From the NCBI GenBank assembly GCA_958298945.1, contig OY282605.1, positions 24,468,811 to 24,532,810 of the forward strand: 64,000 bases of DNA. Direction: 5' to 3'. Below the pieces are notes generated by a model. It was not told where the DNA came from. It saw nothing but the letters and a program-made list of their open reading frames with translations, and did no database searches. Both the position numbers and the translations under genes were made by a program. Shown piece by piece: positions 44,683 to 57,839 of this stretch (positions are counted from its first letter, which is position 1; each line of letters opens with the position of its first letter). The DNA comes from Atherix ibis (taxonomy: Eukaryota > Arthropoda > Insecta > Diptera > Athericidae).

Positions 44683-47600
44683 AAATTTTAGTAAAAAAAT
44701 TTCAGTAGAAATTTTTCAGTAAAAGCAATTTCAGTAAAAATTTTTTAGAAGAAAATTTCCAGTAATAACTTTTTCAGTAAATGTTTTCAGTAAAAGCATT
44801 TGCAGTAAAAATTTTATAGTAAAAAGATTTTAAAAAACATTTTCAGTAAAAACATGTTCACTAAAAACGTTTCCAGTAACAAATTTTTCAGTAAAAATAT
44901 GTTCAGTAAAAACATTTTCAGTAAAAACATTTCCTCTAAAAACATTTTCAGTAAACATTTTCAGTAAAAATATTTTCAGTAAAAACATTTTCAGTAAAAA
45001 TATTTTCATTAAGAAAATTTTCGGTAAAAACATTTTCAGTTAAAATTTTTTAGTAAAAGCATTTTCAGTAAAAATATTTTTAGTAGAAACATTTTCAGTA
45101 AAAACATTTCCAGTAAAAATATTTTTAGTAGAAACATTTACAGTAAAAACATTTTCAATTAAAATTTATCAGTAAAAACATTTTCAGTAAAAACATTTTC
45201 AGTTAAAACATTTTCAGTAAAAGCAGTTTCAGTAAAAACATTTTCAGTAATAACATTTTCAGTAAAATCATTTCCAGTAAAAACATTTTCAGTAAAAACA
45301 TTTTCAGTTAAAAAATTTTTAGTTAAAACATTTCCAGTAACAACATTATCAGTAATAACATTTTCAGTAAAAACAGTTTCAGTAACAATATTTTCAGTAA
45401 AAACATTTTTAGTAAAAACATTTACAGTAAAAACATTTTCGGTAAAAACATTTTCAGTAATAACATTTTAAGTAACAACATTTTCAGTAAAACCATTTTC
45501 AGTAAAACCATTTTCAGTAAAAACATTTTCAGTAAAAACATTTTCAGTAAAAACATTTACAGTAAATATATTTTCGGTAAACACATTTTCAGTAATAACA
45601 TTTTAAGTAACAACATTTTCAGTAAAACCATTTTCAGTAAAACCATTTTCAGTAATAACATTTTCAGTAAAAACATTGTCAGTAAAAACATTTTCAGTAA
45701 AAACATTTTCAGTAAAAAACCATTTTCAGTAAAAGCAGTTTCAGTAAAAACATTTTCAGTAATAGCATTTTCAGTAAAATCATTTCCAGTAAAAACATTT
45801 TCAGTAAAAACATTTTCAGTAAATATATTTTTAGTAGAAATTTTTCAGTAACAACATTTTTAGTAAAAACATTTTCAGTAACAATATTTTCAGTAAAAAC
45901 ACTTTGAGTAAAAACATTTTCAGTAAAAACATTTTGAGTAAAAACATTTTCAGTAAAAACATTTTCAGTAAAAACAGTTTCAGTAAAAATATTTTCAGTA
46001 GAAACATTTTCAGTAAAAACATTTTCAATAAAAACATTTCCAGTAAAAACATTTTTAGTAAAAACATTTTCAGTAAAAACATTTTCAGTTAAAAAATTTT
46101 TAGTTAAAACATTTTCAGTAAAACCATTTTCAGTAATAACATTTTCATTAAAATCATTTCCACTAAAAACATTTCTAGTAGAAATTTTTCAGTAATAACA
46201 TTTTCAGTTACAACATTTTCAGTAAAAACATTTTCAGTAAAATCATTTTCAGTAAAACCATTTTCAGTAAAAACATTTTCATAAAATCATTTCCAGTAAA
46301 AAGATTTTTAGTAGAAATTTTTCAGTAATAACATTTTTAGTAAAAACATTTTCAGTAACAATATTTTCAGTAAAAACATTTTTAGTAAAAACATTTTCAG
46401 TAAAAAACATTTTCAGTAAAACCATTTTCAGTAATAACATTTTCAGTAAAAACAGTTTCAGTAAAAATATTTTCAGTAAAAACATTTTCAGTAAAAACAT
46501 ATTCAGTAAAAACATTTTCAGTAAAAACAGTTTCAGTAAAAATATTTTCAGTAGAAACATTTTCAGTAAAAACATTTTCAATAAAAACATTTTCAGTAAA
46601 AACATTTTCAGTAAAACCATTTTCAGTAAAAACATTTTCATAAAATCATTTCCAGTAAAAAGATTTTTAGTAGAAATTTTTCAGTAATAACATTTTTAGT
46701 AAAAACATTTTCAGTAACAATATTTTTAGTAAAAACATTTTTAGTAAAAACATTTTCAGTAAAAAACATTTTCAGTAAAACCATTTTCAGTAATAACATT
46801 TTCAGTAAAAACAGTTTCAGTAAAAATATTTTCAGTAAAAACATTTTCAGTAAAAACATATTCAGTAAAAACATTTTCAGTAAAAACAGTTTCAGTAAAA
46901 ATATTTTCAGTAGAAACATTTTCAGTAAAAACATTTTCAATAAAAACATTTCCAGTAAAAACATTTTTAGTAAAAACATTTTCAGTAAAAACATTTTCAG
47001 TTAAAAAATTTTTAGTTAAAACATTTTCAGTAAAACCATTTTCAGTAAAACCATTTTCATTAAAATCATTTCCACTAAAAACATTTCTAGTAGAAATTTT
47101 TCAGTAATAACATTTTCAGTTACAACATTTTCAGTAAAAACATTTTCAGTAAAAAACATTTTCAGTAAAATTATTTTCAGTAATAACATTTTCAGTAAAA
47201 ACATTTTCAGTAAAAACATTTTCAGTAAAAACATTTTCAGTAAAAACATTTTCAGTAAAAACATTTTCAGTAAAAAACATTTTCAGTAAAATTATTTTCA
47301 GTAAAAGCAGTTTCAGTAAAAACATTTTCAGTAATAACATTTTCAGTAAAATCATTTCCAGTAAAAACATTTTCAGTAAAAACATTTTCAGTAAAAATAT
47401 TTTTAGTAGACATTTTTCAGTAACAACATTTTTAGTAAAAACATTTTCAGTTACAATATTTTAAGTAAAAACATTTTCAGTAATAACATTTTCAGTAAAA
47501 TCATTTCCAGTAAAACTATTTTCAGTAAAAACATATTCAGTAACAATATTTTCTGTAAAAACATTTTCAGTAAAAACATTTTCGGTAAAAACATTTTCAG

Positions 47601-48420
47601 TAATAACATTTTAAGTAACAACATTTTCAGTAAAAACATTTTCAGTTAAAATTTTTCAGTAAAAACATTTTCAGTAAAAACGTTTCAGCAAAACATTTTT
47701 ATTAAAAATATTTTCAGTAAAAACATTTTCAGTTAAAAAAAATTCACTTAAAACATTTCCAGTAACAACATTTTCAGTAATAACATTTTCAGTAAACCCA
47801 TTTTCAGTAAAAACATTTTCAGTGAAAACGTTTCAGCAAAAACATTTTCATTAAAAATATTTTCAATAAAAACATATTCAGTTAAAAAAAATTCAGTTAA
47901 AACATTTCCAGTAACAACATTTTCAGTAATAACATTTTCAGTAAACCCATTTTCAGTAAAAACATTTTCAATAAAAACATTTTCAATAAAAACAGTTTCA
48001 GTAAAAAAATTTTCAGTAAAAACATTTCCAGTAAAAACATTTTCAGTAAAAACATTTTCAGTAAAAACATTTTAGAAAACATTTTCAGTAAAAACATTTT
48101 CAGTAAAAACATTTTCAGTAAAAACATTTTTAGTAAAAACATTTTCAGTTACAATATTTTCAGTAAAAACATTTTCAGTAATAACATTTTCAGTAAAATC
48201 ATTTCCAGTAAAACCATTTTCAGTAAAAACATATTCAGTAACAATATTTTCGGTAAAAACATTTTTAGGAAAAATATTTTTAGTAAAAATTGTCAATAAT
48301 GACATTTTCAGTAAAAACATTTTCAGTAAAAAGATTTTCGGTAAAAACGTTTTTTGTAAAAACATTTTCGGTAAAAACATTTTCAGTAATAACATTTTAA
48401 GTAAAAACACTTTCAGTTAA
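44683..48420. repeat. 15-bp minisatellite array, about 3.7 kb
   Basis: An almost uninterrupted array of the unit ACATTTTCAGTAAAA, roughly 250 copies, with scattered point changes (ACATTTCCAGTAAAA, AGTTTCAGTAAAA, ATATTTTCAGTAAAA) and occasional 1-bp slips. The left edge (44.68-44.82 kb) is more degenerate. Because 15 is divisible by three, all frames carry periodic pentapeptides (FLLKM and NVFTE on minus, KNIFS on plus). These produce long spurious open stretches of up to 120 codons that I do not call as genes. Confidence 0.97.
46281..46998. repeat. ~359-bp higher-order duplication within the minisatellite
   Basis: The rare variant string ATAAAATCATTTCCAGTAAA occurs at 46281 and again at 46640, followed in both places by the same series of variant units (AAGATTTTTAGTAGAAATTT, then CAGTAATAACATTTTTAGTA). 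The spacing of 359 bp is 24 units minus one base. Confidence 0.75.
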
Positions 48421-50479
48421 ATAGATTTCCTGCTGTGATTATCCTGATGTATAGTTAAATCTGGAAAACAAAATCGAATAGATTTGGTTTACTGTAAAGT
48501 GATTATCTAGAATTGTTATTGAGCAACCTCATATGTTATGATGTCAGTGGCAGGTACTTTATTATAACGCGTTTATGTAACATTTGAAAAAGGACTCATT
48601 ATGGTTTGGGTGAAAATATTGACATTAGTTTTGCGGCCTTCATTATTGGTATTGGTTACTTGTTATCGTCTTATATATTCAGCTTAGATCTATATTCCGA
48701 TAATTAATAAAAACCAATAATTTTACTCTCATAGATTCATATGTCATACGGAAGTGACATTCTGAAAATCTCATTTGCATTGCCATGACGTAATGATTAA
48801 GGAGGGGATGATTGCGGGTATTCATGTAGTACTGAGACTAGTGTGAACAAATTGGAATCGGTAACCAATATTAAATTAATTACAAATTTGTTAACTGCAT
48901 TTGATCTGACATCATCATTCATATTCCCTATGGAAATACGTCCCAATATTGATTTCTTTTTTGAATTATTTTGCTTTTTCTTTAATTTGTTTTTGTGTTT
49001 ACTTCAAATTGGGATAATTTTATTGAAATGTCATAGAGGGATTCACGTGTATAGGCAGAAAATCAATTTCGTTTGTAAATTCTAATCGTTATGTGCCTAT
49101 GGCAAAAGCACACATTTATGTAATTTACCATTCAACCGAATCGATTTGAGTTACTGAAACTGCCATTCGCAAAAGTTTACTATATTAATTTCAAAATGAA
49201 TTCTTAACATTTGCGATATTTTACAATCGAAATTAAATCAAAAACAGAACAGAACTCAAATCTAAAAATCGTAACAACTACCAATGGAAGGAGGTGAATC
49301 TTATCTAGTCTCTTGAGTAACATTACAATAGATTTGCCATATAATTGGATCTGGATTAGCTCTTATTACAATACAATGATAGGTTGTCCAGCCATTAAAT
49401 CCGGGCTATTTGCCAAAACTTTTACTAAACCACTCACGACAAGTTGCAATCGATGCCATTTCTTTTGTGTGTTGATATACAAACTTGGAAAAGGGATGAA
49501 AATTGATTCAAACTTTTTTCACATAAGAATGAAACTAAACAACAAAAAATGATGATATTTTTTTCACATTTCAAACAAACTTTACGGTAACGACAGTTTT
49601 CCGAATTTTATTGATAATAAAAATTGAAGAAAAAAAATATTTTCGATTTGATATTAACAAGGGGGTGTGTTATAGTACATAGCGTAGGATATATTGAAAC
49701 AAAAGAAATGGCAAATGTTACGAAAAATAATTTCCGAAAAAATGATTGTAACGTATTCCTATGACACTAACAACTTTCTACGAGAAAACTAATAAATACG
49801 TCATGGGAAATAAATTTCGCAATCGTATCAAAAATAAGGGCAGCCGTCATGCAAAACTTTGAGAAAATTTGTGGAAAAAAAATCACTGCTGAAACTCATC
49901 AAAATTTAATATTGAAAAATACGGAATAACTTTTAATATTCGCTTTCAGCTTTTACTTCAACAATTTTATTTTTTGAATATTAATAGCCTATTCAATACT
50001 TGGTTTCGGACAGGACCGGCAGGAACATTTAGATCTCAGACGAAAATGAACTTTTTCAAAAGTTGTGTGCACACGAAAAATTTATATTGATTTAAAAAAA
50101 ATTTTCCCGAATTACTCAAAAATTATATAAAACTGGAAAAAAAATCCTTCTTTTCAATATAATTTTTTATCTTTAAGCATTTAAAGATAAAGCGTAAGTG
50201 TTTGTAAAAAAAATACCATATTTTCTTCAACAGGTGAAACTTTTTTAATAAAGTCTCGTTGCAAGTTTTTTCTCAAAATGATCTTATTATAGAATCAGAT
50301 TCTTAAATACAAATTCTATTTTAGATTAACTTTGCCAATAAAGTTTCTATATACTTTATAAATGTTTTTTTTCCCTAAATTTAACTTCAATTTTTATGTT
50401 TTCCTTTCTTTATTTAAATGAAAGTTTCAATCATATTTAATAAATATTTTAATATTGTTCTTATAAGAACCTTGACTAA
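48421..50479. other. unassigned intronic sequence between the two satellite blocks
   Basis: About 2 kb of non-repetitive AT-rich sequence. No gene recognised; the open stretch at 48843-49085 has no family motif. Confidence 0.45.
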
Positions 50480-53420
50480 ACGTTTTCACCAAAAATAGTC
50501 AACAAAAATTTGTTCAGTCAAAAATTTTTAGTACAAAAATGTTTACTAAGAAAATACGCAATGAAAAATTTTCTAGTTAAGTAAAAGTTTTTATTAACTA
50601 TTTGCAGCCAAAATTTCGGTTTTAACACATTTTTTAAATAAAAATTTTAAGGAAATTTACTACTTGAAATGCCAGTTTCCACTCAACCAAAAAATTTTCA
50701 GTAAAAAATATTCGTTAAAAAAATGTTGGTAAAAGAATTTTCAGTAACACAAATTTTCAGTAAAAAAATTTTAGTTAAAAAAATTATTTTCAGTAAAAAT
50801 AACTTGATTAAAAAATTTCGATGCGAAAATTGTTAAAAAACAATTTTCATGAAAAAAAATTTCAGTAAAAAATTTTCGTTAACAAATTTTAGTAAAATTA
50901 TTCAATACAAGAAATTTTCAGTAAAAAATATTTTTACAATAGAAAAAAAAACTTTCTTGTAAAATAATTTGCAGTAAAAAATACTACTAAAATTTGTAGT
51001 AAAAAAATTGTCAGTTAAAATAGAATTTCCAGTAAAAATAACTTTAGTAAAAATGTCGGCATACAAATTGTTTAGTAAAAATAAAATGTTCCAGTTAACA
51101 ATTTCTCATTAAACAAATTTCAGTTCAAATTTTCGCTAAAATGTTTGCTAAAAATATTTCAGTAAAAAAAATGTTTATTAAAAAATTTTTCGGTTAAAAT
51201 AGTTGAAAAATTAAAAAAATTTTCTTTGATAAAAATTTCTAGGAAAAATATGTTCAGTAAAAAAATTTTATTAAAAAAGATATTTCAGTAAAAATAACTT
51301 TAGTAAAAAGTTTAGGTTTAAAAATTTTTCAAAAAACCAATCTTAATAAAAAAAAATTTAGTTAAAAAATGGTCAGTAACAAATTTTAGTTAAAAAACTA
51401 ATTTTAGTAAAAAATAATTTTTATAAAAAATATTTCAGTTCAAATTGTCAACAGGAGTTTTTGGTAAAATTTTCAATGAAGTTTTCAGTAAAAATTATTT
51501 TCAGTAAAAATTTACAGTAATAACCAAATATCATTAAACAAAAATTCAATAAAAAAATTTTCGTTTAAAAAACATTTTCGTTTAAAAACAATTTTATATA
51601 AAAAAGAATTTTTAGTAAAAATTTTCCGTATAAAAATTGTGCAGTCAAAAAAATTTTCATTATAAAAAAATTTCTAAAAAATATTTTCGGTTAAAAAAAT
51701 TTTCATTAAAAAAATATGCAATACCTAAATTTTTTTTTAAAAAAAAAATCAAAAAATTTTCGTTGATAAAAATTTCTAGCAAAAAATTTTCAGTAAAAAA
51801 ATTTTCTTTAAAAAAAATTTAGAATTAGAAATTAAAAAAAAAATACAATAATTTTTTCGATAAAAGACTTTCTAATAACAATTTTCAGTAACAAAAATTT
51901 TCATTAAAAAAAAATTAAAACAATTTTTGTTGATAAAAATTTCTAGCAAAAAATTTTCAGTAAAAAAATTTTAGTAAAAACTTTAAAAAAAACATCATAA
52001 AAAAAAATTTAGTAAAAAAATGGTCAATAAAAGATTTTAGTTAAAAAACTTTTTGGTAAAAGAATTTTCAGTAAAAATTGTTTTAGTAAAATTGTTCAGT
52101 ATACAAAATATTGTTTCGTTAGAAAAATTTGCAAGTTTAAAAATTTTCAGAAAAAATATATTTTTGATAAAAGATTTTCCACTTTACAAAAATTTTCATT
52201 AAAAACATTTTCAGTAAAAATTTGCAGTAAAAAGCAATTTTCATTAAAAAAATTCAATATAAAATTTTTTGGTTAAAAAAACTGTTCATCAAAAAAATTT
52301 TTCATTAAAAAAAAATTTCGGTAAACAAATTTTCCGTAAAAACAATTTTAGTTAAAATGTCGGTTTAAAATTTTTTTAGTACAAATAAAATGTTGCAGTT
52401 AAAAATTTCTCATTTTACAAACTTTCGCTCGAAATATGTGCTAAAAATATTTCAGTTAAAAAATGTTGGTATAAAAAAAAATTTTTCAGTAAAAATAACT
52501 TAAATAAAAAGTTTTGATAGAAAAAATTTAAAAAAAAAAAGTTTTGGTATAAAAAATTTAAAAAAAAAAATTAAAAAATATTTGTCGAAAAAGTTTTCAG
52601 TAAAAAATATTTCAGTTCAAAATATTTTCAGTAAAAATTTACAGTAAAAAACGATTTTCATTAAAAAAAATTATTCAGTAACAACTAATAAATTTTCGGT
52701 AAAAGATTTTCAGTTAAAATTTTTTCAGTTAAAAATTTGGCATTTAACCAATTTCTGTTCAAATTTTTGGTCAAAATGTTCACTAAAGAAATTTTCAGTA
52801 ACAAATTTTAGGTAAAATTTTTTTTGTTAAACGAATTTTCAGTAGAAATAATTTGAGTAAAAATTTTCAGTAAAAAATATTTGTCGAAAAAGTTTTCAGT
52901 AAAAACTATTTCAGTTCAAAATATTTTCAGCAAAAATTTACAGTAAAAAACGATTTTCATTAAAAAAAAATTATTCAGTAACAACTAATAAATTTTCGGT
53001 AAAAGATTTTCAGTTAAAATTTTTTCAGTTAAAAATTTGGCATTAAACCAATTTCTGTTGGTCAAAATGTTCACTAAAGAAATTTTCAGTAACAAATTTT
53101 TTTTGTTAAACGAATTTTCAGTAGAATTAATTTGAGTAAAAATTTTCAGTAAAAAATATTTGTCGAAAAAGTTTTCAGTAAAAAAATTTCAATAAAATAA
53201 AAAAACAAGTAAAAAAAAATTTAAATTAAAAAAAAAATGCAATAAAAATATTTTCTGTTAAAAAAATTTTTCAGTAAAAAATAATTGTAGTAACAAATTT
53301 TTTTATTGAAATCGTCAATAAAAACTTATAGTTAAAATGTTCAGTAAACATTTTATTTGCAGTAAAAAAATTTGTAGTAAAAATGTTCAGTAAAAATTTG
53401 CATTAAACATTTTTAAGGAT
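50480..53420. repeat. degenerate relative of the 15-bp minisatellite
   Basis: The same core (TTTTCAGTAAAAA, TTAGTAAAAA, GGTAAAA) recurs every 13-17 bp but with irregular spacing and heavy divergence. This suggests an older array of the same ancestry. Within it, 52.57-52.86 kb is duplicated in tandem at 52.86-53.16 kb (shared TATTTGTCGAAAAAGTTTTC, ATTATTCAGTAACAACTAAT, TTCACTAAAGAAATTTTCAG). Confidence 0.85.
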
Positions 53421-54939
53421 ATTCATTTCAAACGAAAATAAAGTGGGTAATGTCTATGTGACCTTATTCGTATAGTTACGCTTAAACGAATTGCGGGATC
53501 TTATAAACAACAAGAAGAAAAAAATCTATATGTTATGTCTCAGATAATTTATTACCACAACCATTAATCAGCCAAGATGTTAAGCAATTTAGTTAACTTC
53601 TATCGAAATTGTTGTTTTAATTTAAACGAACTGGAATGCTTGGTTTAGTTTTCACATCATCCAAGAAGTATTATTGAAATTTCTCTTGATGGTAATTATT
53701 TTCAATAATTTTTTAAAGATTATTCTTACCCAAAATTAACCTATAGGGAAAAGTCATGTATAAGAAGGTTTTCCTGAAAATATTTCAGGCTTAAATACCT
53801 GAGCTAAACTAGCATGAAATTGGATCTTTCTTCAACCAGGAATGCCAAAAATTTGACGACACTTGGCAATTTATTTCCAAGAAAGATATTCTGAATAAAT
53901 CTATTAGACTAAATTTTAGTTACTATTAAATAAATTCGACTTAATGCGTAGGCATACAAATAATATTCGCTAGAGAATTTTATCTACCATAAGATTAAAT
54001 CCATAAAGGATAATATAGATGATTAAGAATTTTATTAAAGGAAACGATTTTGTTTTTCTCAGAAACTAGATAAATATCTATTTCGACATTTTACAAAATC
54101 ATTTCAACATTGAAAATGATACATTCCGGAACGTGACATAAATCCAGTCAGCAAAACTGAACTCTTCTGTACAGTCTTTGTATTCGGAGGCTTTTATCGA
54201 AGTTTGCAGGATTATTGTACTATTGAAAAATACTAAATATTTGTCTTCTGATATTGCATTTTCCAGGATGAAATTTCCAATATTTTTAATATGAAATTCT
54301 CTTACCGGAGTTTATAATAACAATCGAAAATTTCTATTTTCCATTAATTTCACGTCCGTTGATACAATCGTAAGAAGCTTAAATAAGTAATTTTGGTGGA
54401 TTCTCTCGTTTAAGTATTTTTAAAATAAATAGCATTCTTTGTTTTATTTGATTCAAAGTTATTTTTATAGTTATCAAGTTTAATTGGCATTAAATTAGAA
54501 TCTATCCATCAAAAGGGAGGTATTTGTGGAAAATTAAATTTATAAAACGGAAGATCTTGTAAAAATTATTTGGTTTATTGTAGTTTATTAACATTTTACT
54601 TTAATTTGCTGTTGTTAACGATACTAAAATTGAATAACTTTTTTTTTGTTATCATTACTAAAACTGATATTCAATTAAAAATTCTAACTAATCAAAAAAT
54701 TTTAAAATTGTTATTGTTTATAAAAATAAAAGTTCTTTTCAAATACCAATTTCTCTATATGCAATTATAAGGTTTTTTTTATCATCATCAAGTCAAATTT
54801 AATGTCTCGCTTAAACCCTACAAATGTCAAGTATATTCATTTTCCTATTAAATAATGAGTTTGAGCATTAGTGGAGGGAGGCAGTTGATGACAGTTTTTT
54901 TTTTACAGAAAATGCTTTAAAATTACGCCATTTTCCTTG
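53421..54939. other. unassigned intronic AT-rich sequence
   Basis: Nothing recognised. Confidence 0.45.
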
Positions 54940-54941
54940 TA

Positions 54942-56204
54942 CGGGGGTCGTTCAATAAGTCCTTAGAAAATACGAGAAATTGCGCTAGTTGTGTCGGTAA
55001 GGATTTTTTTTAAAAATTTCAGCTCGATCCATAGCGTAGGTCAATTTCTATCGTCGATTAAAGGTAACGACATTTATTTGTGCATAACAATGGAAAAAAG
55101 CGAGTTAAGGGCTGTCATCAAACATCTCCATTTGAAAGGCTTAAGCCCGAAAGAAATCAAAGCCGAGTTGGATGCAGTTCATGGCACATCTGCACCTGTG
55201 TTTGCGACGGTTTAAAATTGGGTGAATGAATATAAACGTGGCCGTTCATCCACAAAAGATGAACATCGTTCAGGACGCCTAGTTGAAGTGTCTACTCCTG
55301 AAATCATCGACAAAATCCACGATCTGATTTTGAACGATCGGCGAATTAAAGTGCGCGAATTAGTTGAGGCTACGGGCATATCACAAGGTACAGTCGCTTC
55401 AATTTTGCATGAAAAATTGTCTGTGAAAAAAATTTCGGCAAGATGGTTTGCTCTCAGAGGAGAATAAGCGCAATCGTGTAGTGGACTCTGAGGCTATGTT
55501 GGCACTCTTTCATCGCAATCCTGCCGAATTCCTTCGTCGATATGTCACTGTGAACGAAACCTGGATACACTACTACACTCCAGAAACGAAGAGACAGTCA
55601 TCACAGTGGATTTTCAAGGGTGAACGGGCTCCGAAGAAGGCAAAAACTGTGCCAACGGCCGGCAAGGTAATGGCCACGGTCTTTTGGGATTCGCAGGGCA
55701 TCATTTTTATCGACTACTTGGAAAAAGGAAAAACAATAACAGGAGCGTATTACGCGTCGTTATTGCAACGGTTGAGCGAGGAAATCAAAGAGAAACGCCC
55801 CCATCTGAAGAAGAAAAAATCCTCTTGCATCAGGACAATGTGCGTGTACACACCTGCGCTGTTTCCATGGCCAACATTGTGGAATTGTGAATGGGATTGT
55901 TGCAGCATCCCGCTTATTCACCAGATTTGGCCCCGAGTGACTATTTTCTTTTCCCCAATCTGAAGAAATGGCTTGGCGGGCGACGGTTCACTTCCACACT
56001 TCCATACGAGGACGTCATTGCTCAAACGGATGAGTATTTTGCGGAACTTCCGAAATCCTATTTTTTGGACGGGATAAAATTTTTTGGAAAAACGGTTGGA
56101 AGTGTATAGAGCTAAAAGGAGATAATGTTGAAAAATAAAAAAATTTTTTTTTTAAAAAACAGTTTTTTTCCATCTTTTTCTAAGAACTTATTGAACGAGC
56201 CTCG
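54942..56204 (+). mobile_element. irritans-like mariner, copy 3
   Basis: 1263 bp, ends CGGGGGTCGTTCAATAAGTC and (reverse complement) CGAGGCTCGTTCAATAAGTT, TA at 54940-54941 and 56205-56206. Same lineage and orientation as copies 1 and 2. A stretch of the leader (GTAGCATTATCGACAGGAAAGC in the other copies) is missing. Confidence 0.93.
55090..56107 (+). pseudogene. mariner transposase, irritans/Himar-like, frameshifted
   Basis: Starts at the ATG at 55090. It is broken by a stop at 55213-55215 (TAA for TAC in TVYNC), an 8-bp deletion near 55446 (loss of VPR), a 1-bp deletion in the A run near 55818, a TGA near 55888, and a small insertion (ACTTCCAT-like) near 56000. Readable blocks are VNETWIHYY (the first catalytic aspartate is asparagine), LHQDNVRVH (second aspartate) and SPDLAPSDYFLF (third aspartate). 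Confidence 0.92.
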
Positions 56205-56479
56205 TATTTTCACAAATATTTTTGGAAAATTCCTAGGTGATTGTGGTAAAGTTTTTAGAAGAATTTTATGTTATATTGCTTAGATAATATTATAAATTAA
56301 ATGATCAGAATCTACGAACTTTTTAGTCTAATATACAAACTAGGTTTCAAGAAAACAATATCCTAAAAAATATTGAAGTGGAGGGGAGGGGGGTCCCTTT
56401 ATTGGTGTTAGGTGTTTCGTTCATTGTATATTGTCGAAAGTACCAAATTGACGTCCTTTCAAGTATTTCTTGGGGAATA

Positions 56480-56640
56480 AAAAAAAACAGATGGACTAAG
56501 ATCGGGTCATTTACGGGGCTAGGTAGCCGCGGGAATCGCCTTTTCCGATAAAATATCGTTGATGAAGATGACCATGTGACAGAGGGGTTCAAGAGATCCG
56601 ATGCGAAGAATCCTATTTCTGAGCTCTTCAATAACATCTC
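56480..56640 (-). pseudogene. possible IS630/Tc1-type transposase relic
   Basis: The minus strand contains YFIGKGDSRGYLAP and, across frames, a decayed RSPDLSP...FFLF stretch followed by YLKGRQFGTF. This recalls the third catalytic block of IS630-type transposases. Too short and degraded for more than a tentative call. Confidence 0.3.
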
Positions 56641-56824
56641 TATTAGCGTTAATATAAATAGTTAGTCTGACCAAACAAGTACCCTAATTCGTTTTATATT
56701 TTTATCGAATGTTTTTTAACACAGGAAGAGAGTAGTGGCAATGATTGCACTGGCTGCACCTTGGAGGACCCAGGCAGAGTAGGAGGGCCCTGTCGACGAC
56801 CGTGATAAGAGCTATCTTGCTATA

Positions 56825-57735
56825 CGAGGTCTGTTCAAAACGTATCGCGAATTTTGAATTTCCGCGGGTTACGTGTACTCGATTTTCGATTTTTTGTGGC
56901 GTTCTGTTAGTACTCATATCTCTCACTTACGCCGACAAGTTCAGCCATTTTGAATGTTTAGTTAATTTTTGACAGCTACTTTGTTTGCACGTGTTTTGGC
57001 TCGTTTTCGATCTTTGCCTCAATGTCGACCAAAAACAGCATCGCATTTACATTACTAAGAAGCAGTTGGACTCTGTCCGCGACAATCCAAATTTACTCCA
57101 GAGGGCCATAACTGGTGACGAATAATAGGTTTATTGTTATGACGTGGAAACCAAAGCTCAATTATCCCAATCGAAGCTGCCGCACGAGCCAAGACCGAAA
57201 AAAGCGCGCCAAGTTCGGGCGAATGTGAAGGTTTTGCTTAGAGTTTTCTTCGACTGCAAGCACGTGGTTCAACATGTGTTTTTGCCACAGGGTACAATGG
57301 TCAATAAGGAATATTATCTACAACTTATGCGCAAGTTACGTGAAGCAATCCGCCAGAAACGATCGGATTTGTTGAAGAACGAAAATTGGCTTTTGCCATT
57401 TTTGATCAAAAATAACACACTAATAATGCCGCAGCCACCATATTCTCCAGATCTGGCCCCCTGTAACTTTTCCTTGTTCCCAAAACTGAACAGTCCCATG
57501 AAAGGACGACGCTACGCCACGATTGAGGAGTAAAGACGGCATCGAAGGAGGAGCTGAACAAGATCACAAAAAATGATTTTTTGAAGTGATTCGAGGATTG
57601 GAAAAAACATTGGCACAAGTGTATAATACCTGGTGGGGATTACTTTGAAGGGGACAAAGTAGATATTCATGAATAAATAAATAATTAAAAAAAAAAAAAC
57701 ACACAAAATTCGCGATACCTTTTGAACAGACCTCG
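56825..57735 (+). mobile_element. SETMAR-like mariner, internally deleted, copy B
   Basis: 911 bp with ends CGAGGTCTGTTCAAAACGTA and (reverse complement) CGAGGTCTGTTCAAAAGGTA, TA at 56823-56824 and 57736-57737. It splits the R1-type relic between ILLY and PIWADAL. The transposase remnant (57144-57533 open) has METKAQLSQSK, KKARQVRANVKVLLRVFFDC and LPQGTMVNKEYYLQLMRKLR. The HHDNAPAH segment that should follow NWLL is deleted, removing the second catalytic aspartate. The third block reads SPDLAPCNFSLF, with asparagine for aspartate. The N-terminal half is missing as in copy A. Confidence 0.9.
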
Positions 57736-57839
57736 TATGCTATTCCGATTTGGGCGGATGCTCTAATTAAAGCAACCTGTATAAATAGAGTTGTCTCAGC
57801 CAACCGTCTGAGCGCATTCAGGGTAGTCTGCGCATTCTG

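Noticed and set aside
45831..48410. Long open stretches with FLLKM/NVFTE/KNIFS repeats, up to 120 codons
   Set aside because: They follow automatically from a 15-bp repeat unit, which is a multiple of three, and occur in several frames on both strands. No start context, splice signal or protein-like composition.
44683..48420. Short direct repeats suggesting a CRISPR array
   Set aside because: The 15-bp units are contiguous with no spacers, and the context is a eukaryotic intron.
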